DNA from: Strix aluco
Taxonomy: Eukaryota > Chordata > Aves > Strigiformes > Strigidae
Assembly: GCF_031877795.1 (NCBI RefSeq)
Contig: NC_133933.1
Location: forward strand, 66,908,484-66,972,483
Direction of reading: 5' to 3'
DNA: 64,000 bases
Below, in pieces: positions 1-12,318 of this stretch. Positions within the stretch are counted from its first letter, which is position 1. Each line of letters opens with the position of its first letter. Below the pieces are notes generated by a model. That model had not been told where the DNA came from. It ran no database searches and saw only the letters and a program-made list of their open reading frames with translations. The position numbers were made by a program, and so were the translations under genes.

Positions 1-3000
1 ACTGTCTGTTCAACATAACCTTATATCATTTATTCTGTAAAGAACAGTTGAAGCAAAAGTAAAGTCTTGAGATCCATGCCAGGATAGAAATAAGAGACAA
101 GACTCTCTGGCCTTGCTGAGACATACTTTCTGCAAAGACAGATGAAAAGCAAAAATCCCCTTAACTGCCTTCAATCTACCATAATCTTCTCATCTCCCTG
201 CAGAATTGCAAAGGCAATTGACGAGAGTATCAGGAATGCAGAACAGGTATTCAGGGTCAGATCAAGGTCCTTTTTACCTAGTAGCTTATTTCTGACAAAA
301 GTTAGTTGGGGATTCTTAAAGAAAGGGTAGAAAGAGTATAGTGCCCCTTCCTCTGGTAAACTCTCCCATTTTCTATTAATTTGCAAACTGAGTGCTTCCT
401 AAAACAGTGGTTTTATCTTTATGTATTCATGATATGACAGACTTTTCTGCTGTGAATATATCTATTCCTTTTGAACCTTTTTATGCTTTTGACCTTCACA
501 ACCATCCTGTGGCAGCAAGTTCCACACAAACAAAAGAAAATACTTTTCCGCACAGTTTTAGCTTCTTTTTGCTTAGGTTTTTGATGCTACCTACCTTTTT
601 TACTGTGAGAACTACTGCATAAGCATTCCCTATTTTCTTCCCACCATTCATGATTCCTTATGCATTGAGCATGTCCTCCCTCAACTGTTTTTATTACAGT
701 CTACAGTGGACTACTCAATTTATTCTTCCTATATGTTGTTTTGTCATACTGGTTGCCTTTTTCTGTACAAACGCCAGTTCTGCTCTATCCTGAAATACAA
801 GAGTTTGGGAAGAAGCATGAATACATGGGAAAAGGCAGCATGAAGATTTGAACTATAAAAGCTCTCTTTCTTCCACCAGACTCTACAGAAAAGGCTTCAA
901 GGGGAAAGGAAATTACAAGCAACTGTGGAGTTAAGCTTAATATTACAAGAGTTCCAAGCTGTCCAGAAAGCTAAACTTCAGAGGACTCTTTGTGTCCCAC
1001 TTTTCTCCCTGTAATCTAGGAGATTCCCATAGTCTTAATCTATGGAAAGAGAGTTTAAAAATGTAACAGCAATACATTCAAGGGCTGATACAAAAGTCAG
1101 GATTTACCATCTGGCCATCATATATTCGGAATATGCAAGATGGGCAAAACCAAACTCTCTGAAGCTGTGTCTAGAAAGAGACTAAACTGGTAACTTGTCA
1201 TATAGCTGTATGAAATGTAGGTCACTCAAAGTACAAATTATACATATTTTGGTCCATAAACTGCTTTGAAATCTGCTGTGACCTTTGACTGAGAAAAAGA
1301 TGTCCCTCATTACGAGGAAACAAGGACATCATGGCATATACAGCTGTCAGATGCTTGTGATGCAAAGTCAAGAAAGGTCAGCAAGACCTAACTAAATACA
1401 TCTCTGCTGGCCAGGAAATGGATTGTGATTTGCATACCCAGTTTGGTGTTAAGCATATAAATAAATGGGTTGAAGTACTAGAAATACTCCTAGAAAAGCT
1501 GAAATTGTGTAAGATTTCAAACTAATATGCTCTTTTTTAAATAGATAAATAGATTTTCATGCCACCATTTCAAATTTTAATGTATGGCTCCTCTGTGACA
1601 GATTTGTTCAGTATAGTGCAAAGTAAAGAGAAGCACAAATGCACAGGCTAAATAGAAGTTTATTTAACAGTGTTGATTTGTAGATTCTCTTCTGCCACAG
1701 ATAGATCAATCTGAAGTGAGTTCCCTGGTTTCAGGGGAATGTTGTCAGTTTTACAATGCAATAGTGGCAAAATTCAAGCCAGAGCCTTCTTTTTATGCAT
1801 TCATATAATATTCACATATAAAGACTAAACATGAGAAAACTTCTTCCTTCTCCATGCTGCCCCCAAACTCTCTGAGATGTGGTTTGACTCTGTTAGTCAA
1901 TGGTGATTATTTTGCCAACTTTAAAAAACAATTTAGAAAATTTTAAAGATAAAATGTTCTGAATTAAGAGCTTCAGAACATATTTTGGTTCCTATTTAGT
2001 ATGCTTTTTTCTTCACAATAATAAGTGGAAATTTATTTCAAGGAAGGTAAGCTCTGGACTCCAAAAGCTCTTCCAAAGCATGTAAGGATCTGTTACTCTC
2101 CATATGCTCTTGTCCCTCCAGACACTATTTCTCATCATCTCAAAGGTAGAGCATGTTCAATACTTCCAACATGAATCAGGAGACTATCAATTACTTATAC
2201 ATAGCTCTCTTCCACCTGACTGGGCACAGAACCAAATTCCTGAATTTGACACTTAAATTGCAAATTAACGGTAAAGTCAACCTGCAAGTCGACATGTGGT
2301 ATAGTCACATGCTTGGAGGATTTCTTGGAATGTTCTTCAAGAAAGCAGTTTGCTATAAACTGACCAATGTACTTGCCCTTTTATATTTCACTACTAGTAT
2401 TAATCAATGTGAAATCAATGCTCGGATTGTTATTGGCATATACTTTCTGGAGATATAATCAGAGGGAATATAGCATTCAGCTTCCAACTTGCTGAGAGTA
2501 GACAGTAATTGCCTCTAAGTCATGATCTGAAAATCCAATGCTAAGTGGATATTGAACCACACAAAAGCTCTTACTACAGCAATAGTCATACAAGCACACA
2601 GCCTTGTAGGCTCAAGGGAGAGTACCGTTATCCAAATGTATCTTTTTTAAGACTTTTGGAAATTGCTCTTACATTAAATGAAAAATCTAGCAGAAAGACA
2701 CAGTGTTTCCCAACATGTATTTTGAAAAGGGATTTCAAAGAATGGCACTGCAGAGTTCTGTGTTTGGATTTCAGTAGCTTCCAGATCAAATATATTCAGT
2801 GTATAAATTAAAAACCTTAGGGAAAAAGGGATCTAATAACCAAGGCTACAGATCCATCTGATTTCTAGTAGTCAAACTGTATTCCTTGCTATCTACAGTA
2901 TACCATAGGGTAAGCAGAAAGAAAAAAAAAGTTGAAAATGTTTGGGAGATTATTAAAATTATGATCCTTTAAAAAACAATAACTCTTTATAGGGATACAA

Positions 3001-3979
3001 TGTGAATGTATTTCATTGGCTTAATATTAAACATACCTGGCATCAGTCTTACTTTCAGTACTACTGTGAATTTCACTGATTTCAGTGGTACAAGATTGGA
3101 CCTATGCAACTCTTTTCCCTCATGTTTTATTGCCACAATTGCAACAAGCAGAATTGTCTGATTTCAGGGCTCACTGACATGAAAAGAGAGGTGCTCTTCT
3201 ACCATAGCCCTTTGCTTTTGCAATATGCTCTCTCTCTCCTTTGATCTGTAAGGTTGCTGCACAGTAGCTGCACTGGTTTGCCCATTTTTTTTTTTTTTCT
3301 GGGCCTGTAAGGAATAGGGAGATAGAGATAATAAGAAGACAAACCACTGGACTGAAGAGAATTGCTCTTTTATTGGAGGATAAGGTATCTTTTTGCCTTT
3401 TCAGGTACTTAATTTCTCAGAATAATTTTGTGTATGTGGCATATTTTACAAAAAAAGACATTAGATCTTAACACAGAAGTTCTTCTGTGTAAATGAAAAC
3501 ACTAATGAATGTTCAGATGTGTACAATAACATTTGACATTTAGCTTGAATTAACGGTGCTCTGAATTAATATTGCTATGATTTCCTGACAGCTAGTTTAC
3601 AAGAGGTGATGATTCTGTCCTCTTTTTCATCTGTCTCTGGTATTCTGTCTCATATATTCTTGTACTTAGAATGTACACACAAAAGCACAGCTATTAAAGA
3701 ACATGGCAGTGCAGCCTGTGCATTGTGCTAAAGTCTAGATGCTCATCCAGCTTCATGCCTCCTCACAGTCCCAGCCTCCTTGTTCTCTCTGCCCAGTTCT
3801 GCCCTAGCTCTTCTGTGCTCCATCACATCTCCTCTCTTTCTGCAGGTGCTTTCAGTTATTCTCATTGCATTCCTGACCCATACTTCACACCAGGCCAGTT
3901 CTCCTTTTACAAGCATCATCCTGCCTTGCCCCTTGTCAATGTCTAACCTCGGTCAGCCCTTCTGTCTATGACCTTTTTA

Positions 3980-4001
3980 TTTAAAAAAAAAAAAAAAAAA
4001 A
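3980..4001. repeat. Poly(A) tract
   Basis: About 21 consecutive A following TTTTTATTT; could be the relic tail of a retrocopy, but no parent sequence is recognised upstream. Confidence 0.8.
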
Positions 4002-7000
4002 ATCTATCCCTTTGTAGATCTTTAGAGTTAGATGACATGTTCCTGTATGTGGGACAGTTCTAGTCTGAATTAAGTTAGAGTAACTTGGATTGAGCTACGT
4101 GTTACTGCAGTACTCTCCATTTAGGACATGAGTAACCAATTTATGTCTAGGCTGGGCACTCCTAAGTTACACAGGCACCATTACAGTACAAGATAAGCAA
4201 GTCTGCTTGCTCTCAGCTCCTGTGTCACATGCTAATGACTGCCTACAGGTGTGCAGGTTTACAAATAGATGAAAGCTTCTGTTTAGTCCCTTACAGTGTA
4301 GAGTATTAGCATATAACTATAAAAACACTCTTCAGAGATTTCAGCTGATAAAAACTAGTGACCTTACTGAACATTTGTAGACTGATTTTCTGAAATTTGA
4401 ACAGATTCGGGCAAGTTTTCAACAATGCAGCAAAAAGCATAACCCTGATACATAAGCCACTCATACATTTTGTTTTAATTCTTCATGACAACAAACAGGG
4501 ACAGTACATCTTCTCAAAGAAAGGTTATCAGATTGTATTAACATTGGCAAAACATTATCTTCTCTCTTTTGTCCAGAAATAGTGAAACTAATCTGATCAA
4601 AATGCAAAGCAATAACCCCTGCTCCCATCCAGATGGAGGATTTCAGCTCCAGTTAGTATTTGGCAAAGTGAGTGAAAATGAGATTGTACTGTGGCAGTTG
4701 CCAGGTAACCTTAAAGTATTCCCACCTATAATGCCAGCCGACATTATAAATGACATATATATTACAGATACAATATTTATTTCATGTAGTCACATGTCAT
4801 TAGTAATGAGAATTTTGTTTGTTTAATTTACTGCACCTTTTCTGATCTGCGTGGAAGATGAAAATATGATCTTCTTAAATACCAAGAGTCTAACTTGAAT
4901 AATTTCTTCATTTGGGAACAAATTAGTCCAATAGTTGCTCATATCAAGGGTAAACTGATCTTTATGGTGCAGAAGAACAGAGCATCACTGAGTCATTAAT
5001 GAACAGTGATGTAGATATCAGAATAAGAGGATTTAGTCGTGTTACCCAAGGATATATAAATACAAAATATATGAAATATAAATCATTGTCTCTTTTTTTT
5101 TTTTTTTTAATTAAGCTCTGAAGTTCCATTTGCTTCCTTGTGCAAAATGTAGTAAACTAATTTACTGTTATTGGCCACTGTATGAAGCAAGGGTCCTTCC
5201 TGCAGCAAGGGTCAATCACTGTTATAGGATTTCCCTTCAGAAGTGGAAGCAAGTCCTGTAGCTACCACAATCCTTCCCAATATCACGAGTTAACATACTT
5301 CACGTACTCCATGCAGTTGCTTCAGCATTTGAGCATTCACTCTACCCTCTGAGGAGGGCAGCAGCAATTCCTGTATTCTCTGCCTTCATTCTCATTACCT
5401 ATGATAAAGGCTGTTGCTGTAAGTAGAGGTTAGTCACAGTAGGTATTTGCAAGACTGTGAGCTAACGCAGGTCCTTCAATGTCACAGAAGATGGTCTAAT
5501 AGAGTTACACCAGCAGAAGAGTTAGGCTTATATTTTTTTATGCTGAAGCATATATATACGACAATTTAGAGTCTCTAGTTTCATAATCCAAAGAGAAAAT
5601 CAAATGTCTGTGTGCTAATTAAATTTTATTAAATTAATTAACTTGAAGAGAAATTCAAGGAACAGATATACTGCTTGTTAATCTTTTCATTAATGATCTT
5701 TCCCCATTATGCTCACAATGAATCCAGTTCTACGGGAATTTGCAACACATTAGATTATAATTTCATTTCTTAAGGGAAAACCATTAAACAGGCATTACAG
5801 TGGTCTATGATATGTTGTATGGATGGTTCATGTCTTTTGTCTTTGCGCTTAACAATGCAGCAGGAGTACCATATAACAAGCTGTGTGTCAATACAAGGAT
5901 TTATTATTTGAGTGCAAAATGTAAGCATCCCGTGGATGACGCATCTTTATTGACACCTGCATGTGCTGAATCTCATCACTTTCCCCTCCCCCCCCCCAAT
6001 TATTTGCCCCATTAATCTATTCACCTCAATGCTTTCTGATGGTTGTTCTCTAGCAAACCAGCTGCATAGATTTCCTAAATGCTCACATTGCCAGAAAACC
6101 ACAATCTTCACATTTGTGTTTGTTTAACTTTTTCCTTGTTGAACATGGCACTGGGACATATTTTCAATGAATGCCTTCTGTGCTTCTTAGATATTTCACA
6201 GCCTTGCTGTGGTGTTCGGTTACCTACAAAAGCCATTTATTGCCTCATGCATTCCTCCACCGTTGGCATTATCCCTTGAATAATTCACACCCCCTTGTGC
6301 CTTACTGCCTGAGCCTCAAACAATATAAAAAATATTTAAGGACAGTCTTTACATAAAGCTCACACAATTTCATATAAGTATGGTTGAACCCTCTTGTGGA
6401 GTCAGGTTTGCTTCAAGAAAACTCCAGCTCAGCAGGAAATTTACTGTATCATGCGTGAACTGTTTTCCTTGTGATTTGTGTCTGAATCATGAGAAAGAAC
6501 ATCTTCAGTGCAAGCTGCATTGTTGGCAGAGCATATACAGGCAGTTAAATCACTTTTATCTCCTTGGTGCTCTTGTGATTTTTTCTTTTTGTTTGGTTGC
6601 CATTTTTTTTCCATTTACAATCCAGGGCAGAGCATATGGCAAAGGTTTAGCTTGATGTAACATGTCCATAAAATAAGCAAAGCTGTCAGTGAGCCTTCTC
6701 TCCAGCAGGCCTATTTCACTTTCAGGAGGATTTTTCTTCCACTGGAATGAACCTCAAAGTTGTAACTTCAGAAGCTATTTCTGCTGTTATTTCTGCTGCC
6801 AGGAGCGCCCATCATGTACCAACATATACAACCCTCTACAGATAAACAGTAAAGACAGGCTTTACCCCAAAACACTGTCTAAACAGAAAACACAGGTAAA
6901 CCAAAGTTTAATTTTGCTTATTTCTTAGCTAAAGAAATAATGGCACGGACTGCTTAAACTATTTGCCCAAGGCCACGCACAAAGTCTAAGGAGCTATGTC

Positions 7001-7297
7001 TAAGGCAGAGCTGTGAACAGAAAACTTCTCCTGAGTCACAGTTCAATGCATTCACCACAGTTCATCCTTCATTTTCAGAGTACTACCATGTAGTAACATA
7101 TTATTCAAAGTTGCTGACAAGTCTGAATAGCTCTTTTTCTAACAAATGAAGGAGTGGCAGTTGGCAAAAGGTGCTAATAGCACTGGGCAGCAAAGATTAT
7201 ATAACTGCCTGTGCCATGCATTGTATTATACATTTTATCTTTAAATGCTCCCTTAGAGAAGCACAAACACGAATACGAAGGAGGCCGAAATCTGACA

Positions 7298-7540
7298 CCT
7301 GCCTATAATTTATAATAGTAATTATATTTTTGGGACAGCCATTTCTTGGCAAGGTAAGTTCTTTTATTTATAGGCAGGGGCTGCTCATGATTTGCATGCT
7401 AATGCATTCACATCTGCAAAGCCTATAAATTAGCCTCCAGCTCATTACGGCAATGCCATTGTCCTACTTGCCAGTATGTAATCTGATCCCAAATGTTTCA
7501 GATGCCCGCAAAATAAAACCAGCCCGAGGGAAGAGCTTCA
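7298..7540. promoter_or_regulatory. Candidate conserved noncoding enhancer
   Basis: Contains a perfect 11-bp inverted repeat CCTGCCTATAA (7298-7308) / TTATAGGCAGG (7368-7378), a perfect octamer ATTTGCAT (7390-7397) running into ATGCTAATGCAT (7396-7407), an E-box CATCTG (7411-7416) and further TAAT/ATTA cores. Motif-dense AT-rich sequence of this kind is typical of developmental enhancers; conservation cannot be checked here. Confidence 0.3.
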
Positions 7541-10500
7541 CTGTTGCAGTATTAGCACACCAAAAAATATCTTCCTCCCCCTCAAAAAAAAAAAAAAAAA
7601 AGAGTAAGTAACAGAAAATCACTGGAGAAAAGGAAACTTCTAAGTGTTTCAGAAAGATGAGCCCAAAAGCCTAACACTCAAGAAACTGGAAAGCTGTTGC
7701 TATGTTTTGAGATGCTTATGACAGTTCAGCCAAAATAATGAATTTACAGCAGGTTTTTAATGGGCCCCCAATAAAAGTATCTTCATAGAAGATTAAGTCA
7801 CTTGGCTGTGCATCCTGATTGTATCCTATTGAACACTCGTGTTACTATTACTGTTTAAATTCTGGTTGTGCCTAGTTAAAAGTCCTTTTTTGTGGTGAGC
7901 CTTATAAAGGCAGGTACTCAAGAGTTTATGATGATGTCAAGATTTTGCCCCTTCATTAAACCAGCAAAAAGATAAAATGCAGCATAGACAAAGCAGGCTC
8001 ATAGAGAACTTATCCTCTCCCATCCAAATGTGCAGCTGCCTCCTATGTTAATTCACTTTGTCAAAGTTAACTGGATGGTACAAGATTGCTGGGCCTCACA
8101 AGTTCAGCTGCTGAAATCTCTGCAGGCTCAGCTGTGCTACTGTGGGTAGGGTGAAGAGGACTCTCCACCACCATCAGATAAACACTGGCTCACTCCTGTA
8201 ACTTCTATCTGGTTACCTTAACTGTGGTGAGACACATAGCCATACCCATCCTTAAAAAAGAGAAAAGTGAAACCCTTACAACCCCAACCCTACCTACATC
8301 GTTGGAAAGGTCTTACACAGGGTGACAGAGCTGCTGTCAGCAAACTCTCATCCACTGCCCAGACTTGCCTCTGCATTACCCTACTGCTTGTATCCTCTGG
8401 CCTTTTCATCTCTTCCTCCCAACCTCTCCACCTACTCTTCCCGGGCTGTAGAGTCCTCAGAAACCTCCCTTCTTTGCTGTCCCACTGCTACAGCTAAATG
8501 ACAGTAAATGAGAAGAAAGCCTGAAACAGGAGAGCTTCGACTGAGGCTTCATAGTCAGGAGGGGGCAAGGCACAAGTGTGATGTTGGATTCAAGATCCAG
8601 ATGTACCTGCATGCAGGAGATGTAGCAGTATATTAAATTTATTTATTGAATTCTGGTTGATGATAATAGCTGGTTATTTATTTATTTATCTTCAACTCTC
8701 TTGTTTGTCGGAGTAGGTGGGAGAGGAGCAGAAAAGCAGGGCTCTGCATGAGTCATAACCCAGAAAAAGCTCTGCTGAGAGCACAGCTCACACTGCTCTG
8801 CAGCATAGCCCAGGTGATAAGCATCAGTGTTGCTGTTGTCTCCATGTTGTCGGTCTCATATTACCACGAACAACAGGATTCGCTATGATGTATTCAAATG
8901 GGGCTGTAGGTAAGAATAGGTAGGGACTTCTCCATTTCATTTTCTTATATTTGTCTTTTTCATACTACGGTAAGAAAGAGGAAATGCAGCATAAAGAAAA
9001 ATAACTTCTTGTTTAGAACAAACATAGAAATACAGAAAAAAAGGTGTTACTTTTAAATCCAGGGTTTTGATCTCAATTCTCTTCAACCATACTTCTGATC
9101 TTGCAGAGAATTGCACAGGGTTAGATCCAGCTACGGGGCCCTGGGAGGGTTTATCCATCTCTGCTGCTCATCCCACTACAGCAGTGGGCAGTGCCAATGC
9201 GTGAGCCACAGCTCTGTCACCCTGTCACCCCTGTAACTGGCAGGTCTTTCTTTTAAATATAGAATAGTCTCAGTTGAACTCTGTGGCACTTTCTTAGCTA
9301 AGAGCTGGGCACAGAGTGAGGGAACAAAAGGTCCTGGTGTTCCACTGAAATCTGCAGTTCCAGCACGTGTTTAAAGGCAGCCTTCCTGCCCATGTTAGGA
9401 GCCGGGCTGCTTGGTGCTGAGTTTGTGATGAATTTCTCACAGTCACTGCTGGATGAGGACCACTGGCCGCATCCACGCTGCTATGAACGTGCTGAGCTGG
9501 GGGTGGCAGTGAGCACTGACCTGGGTACCTCTTCTCCTCACATCTGCCTCACCCAGAAGCTGAAGACCATTTGGGGCTGCTGAGGTGCTGGACATATGAG
9601 GTCCTGCATCTCCCACAGAGAGCGAGCAAGTTCTGGCTGTGCCTGGAGCTGCCCTTGTAGGCTGAATCTCTGCACGGGCACTGCTATCACCCACTGGGCT
9701 CCTCCAGCCATGCAGCAGACCATACCAACAGAATCTGAGTAGTTTCAAGAGATTCCAGTATTTGAGTAGTTTATCTATGCTTCCCATGTTTATTGTGTTT
9801 CTTTTTTTTCCCAGCAGAATGGAGTATGGGATATACTGGATGTTGCTGTTTAGATACTGCCCTGAAAAGTATAGTGTCAGTGCCTAGACAGAGCTGATTC
9901 CTATCCCATTTCTAATTGAGTTCACTTTCTAAACATGGCATAATCTCCTTTACAATAATATGTGTGGGAAAAAAAATCTTGGTAGCATTTTTGTTCAGAT
10001 CACCTATGATAAAGCCTCCTTTTCTCTTTCCTCTGCCTATTGTGCTTTTCTTTAAACTTTTGTTGAACCTACATTTTGTACCTAGTTTCTTCATGCTTTG
10101 TACTGCAGAGATTCAAGGAATTATTTCTTCATAAATGGTAGCAAAAAAAGCATGCAAAGGCTAGAAACAGGCATGCTGTAAAGACAGTTTAAAAACATAC
10201 ATTCTCCTCTGTGTATATTTAACAGTTTCCATATTTGCCATATGTTCTTTCCCTCATCAATTTGCCTTTTAGATTGTTCTTTAACACTTGCCTATTTTCT
10301 TGCTTCTGCAACAGAAGGGAAGTTGATCTTTCATTTGTTCCGCAAATATTCCTTATTGTCCCAGGTTTTATTACCCCATCTGTTATTGTGTGATCAATTG
10401 AAGTCTCTTGTGGTCTCACTTTTCCAACTGATCACACTATACCACAGGCTATATTTCAATTTAATTGCTATCTACTGTATGATGTGTAAACTAGAAAGAG

Positions 10501-11186
10501 AGGAGCAAAAAGATGAGGATATTTTTCCCCTGCCTACCATTCCTCTCTTTCTGTGTAAGCACATATCTTCAGTGCTTACTTGTTACTGGTGACAGTGTTT
10601 AAACTAAATCCCTCAACTCCACTCTTTTCAACACAAATCCGATGCTTCCAACTCAGTGTTTACTACTTTAAAGCACAAAGGTGTTTACAGAACAAGCTCA
10701 CCAACACTTGAGAGAAACGGGTAGATACTGTCACACTTCATGAACTGAAGCAACTCTTTGCTGCAGCACCCTTGCCAAAATGGAAACTTCTCCCCCCAAA
10801 CATGGTGTTTCCCTGTTCTCCCTCCTCCATCTCTCACCCCTTTCCTACTGCTCCCAACACTTACTCTTGGTCATGCATAGTTATGTTAACTCTGCCTGTG
10901 AGTGTAGTTTTAAAATTACCTTTTCTCCCATTTTTTTAGGCATTTATGGACAGTACCTTCTGCAAAATCCTCTTTCATCTTCCTGCACTTAGCTCTGCCT
11001 ATCACAGCAAGGTGCTCAAGAAAGACATGCTTTTAAAATTAGAGGTACAGTACTGTTTCTGCAAGTGGAAGCTAACCCTGTAAGTGTGATCAAGCTGATT
11101 TGAAGAAAGTAAGTCTTTTGCAGCAGGACAAGTGGATAGAAATTTCTCCTGTCTGTCCAGCACTATGGGAGAGAAGACTCAGCATT

Positions 11187-11216
11187 ATAACTATTCATAA
11201 CTATTTATAACTATTG
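11187..11216. repeat. 10-bp tandem repeat, three units
   Basis: ATAACTATTC, ATAACTATTT and ATAACTATTG in direct succession, differing only in the last base. Confidence 0.9.
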
Positions 11217-11956
11217 CTTTTCATAATAATAGAGCAAAGTGGGTCATTGCCAGGGAGGAACGTGGATGCAGCTCCTGCTGTAACAAGGCTTGGGAAACAC
11301 TGCGTAAGAAGCATTTTCATTTGCCCCTGAAAATAATGACTCAACGTATTGACATTCATGCATGTTGCATGAATCTAGTGTCACGTCCACATGTGCTGCT
11401 AATTTGGTGTTGCGATCTCTCATTTGAGCATGTGCTTAAAGACAGTCTGTCTCTTAGAAATCAGGCCTCTGTGGCCTGAGCTACTGGGTGAGTAATTTAT
11501 AAAAGCTAAACAGGGTCCTTAGTGTGGAGCTGTCCAATGAAATATACCCTGTCTGCTTCTGGATGTGCAAGTGGAGATTAAATTTATCCCAAAAGCTCCT
11601 GATATTGCTGCTGGGAACCAAGACATCATTTTGTAAGAGCTGCCTGTGCTGAGGCTGGAAAGAACAAAAAAGGTGATGGTCTTCTACAGTGCTGTGTGGG
11701 CAGGTTTGAGATGTGCATGGCTCTGCAGAGGGGAAGGAGGAACTGAGACGTGAAAAACGGATTAATGCAAGCAAATGCAAAGATCAGTGGAAAGGAAAGC
11801 TGCTGTAGATCTGTCAAGCCAAATATATTTTTGAGATAGTTGAATGAAAAAGTCTTTCTAGATTTGACTCTTTCCTCGAAAAAAATTGAGTAAATATATA
11901 AAGTGTCAGTGCTAAGAATGCACAGTAGGAGAGTGGCTTCCGGCTCCCAAAATGAC

Positions 11957-11970
11957 CCCCCAGAGGGCAG
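11957..11970 (+). promoter_or_regulatory. CTCF-like motif
   Basis: CCCCCAGAGGGCAG matches the CTCF core CCACCAGAGGGCAG at 13 of 14 positions. It lies at the left edge of the CpG island and points right, towards the stronger reverse-strand motif about 340 bp away. Confidence 0.4.
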
Positions 11971-12299
11971 AAAGGCCGCAGGCTCTGTCTGTGGCGCGGA
12001 CAGGAGCTGACCTCACAGCCTGGATGACCCCCCCGCCATCAGCGGGCAGACAACCAGACGTTTCCCTTCGCTTCACCCTCGGTCGAAAGTAGCTGGGAGA
12101 GCGGCACGCCACTCCGGGGGGGCCGCCCTGCCCGTTCGGGGGGGATTTAAGCACCCGAACGCCTCTGTGCCCACAGCAGGGCCCCGCCGAGTCCGCCCGG
12201 GCTGCTCGGGAGGCTCCGCGGTGCCAGGCGAAGAGTGGCGGGCCGCGGAGGCCATTTTGGCTGGGGGTCCCTTACCCCCCCCCGCCTTTTGGCGGTGTT

Positions 12300-12318
12300 T
12301 CCTGCCCCCTGGTGGTCA
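12300..12318 (-). promoter_or_regulatory. Strong CTCF-binding motif
   Basis: The reverse strand carries TGACCACCAGGGGGCAGGA, with the full core CCACCAGGGGGCAG of the vertebrate CTCF consensus. It faces left, convergent with the weaker site at 11957-11970. Confidence 0.6.

Larger units (their letters stand above)
1..11929. other. Intergenic, no gene recognised
   Basis: AT-rich sequence with only short frames lacking family similarity. Besides the candidate enhancer at 7298-7540 and simple repeats, there is a GC-richer block at about 9300-9720 with a 114-codon minus-strand frame (9443-9787) of no recognisable product; coding status is doubtful. Confidence 0.7.
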
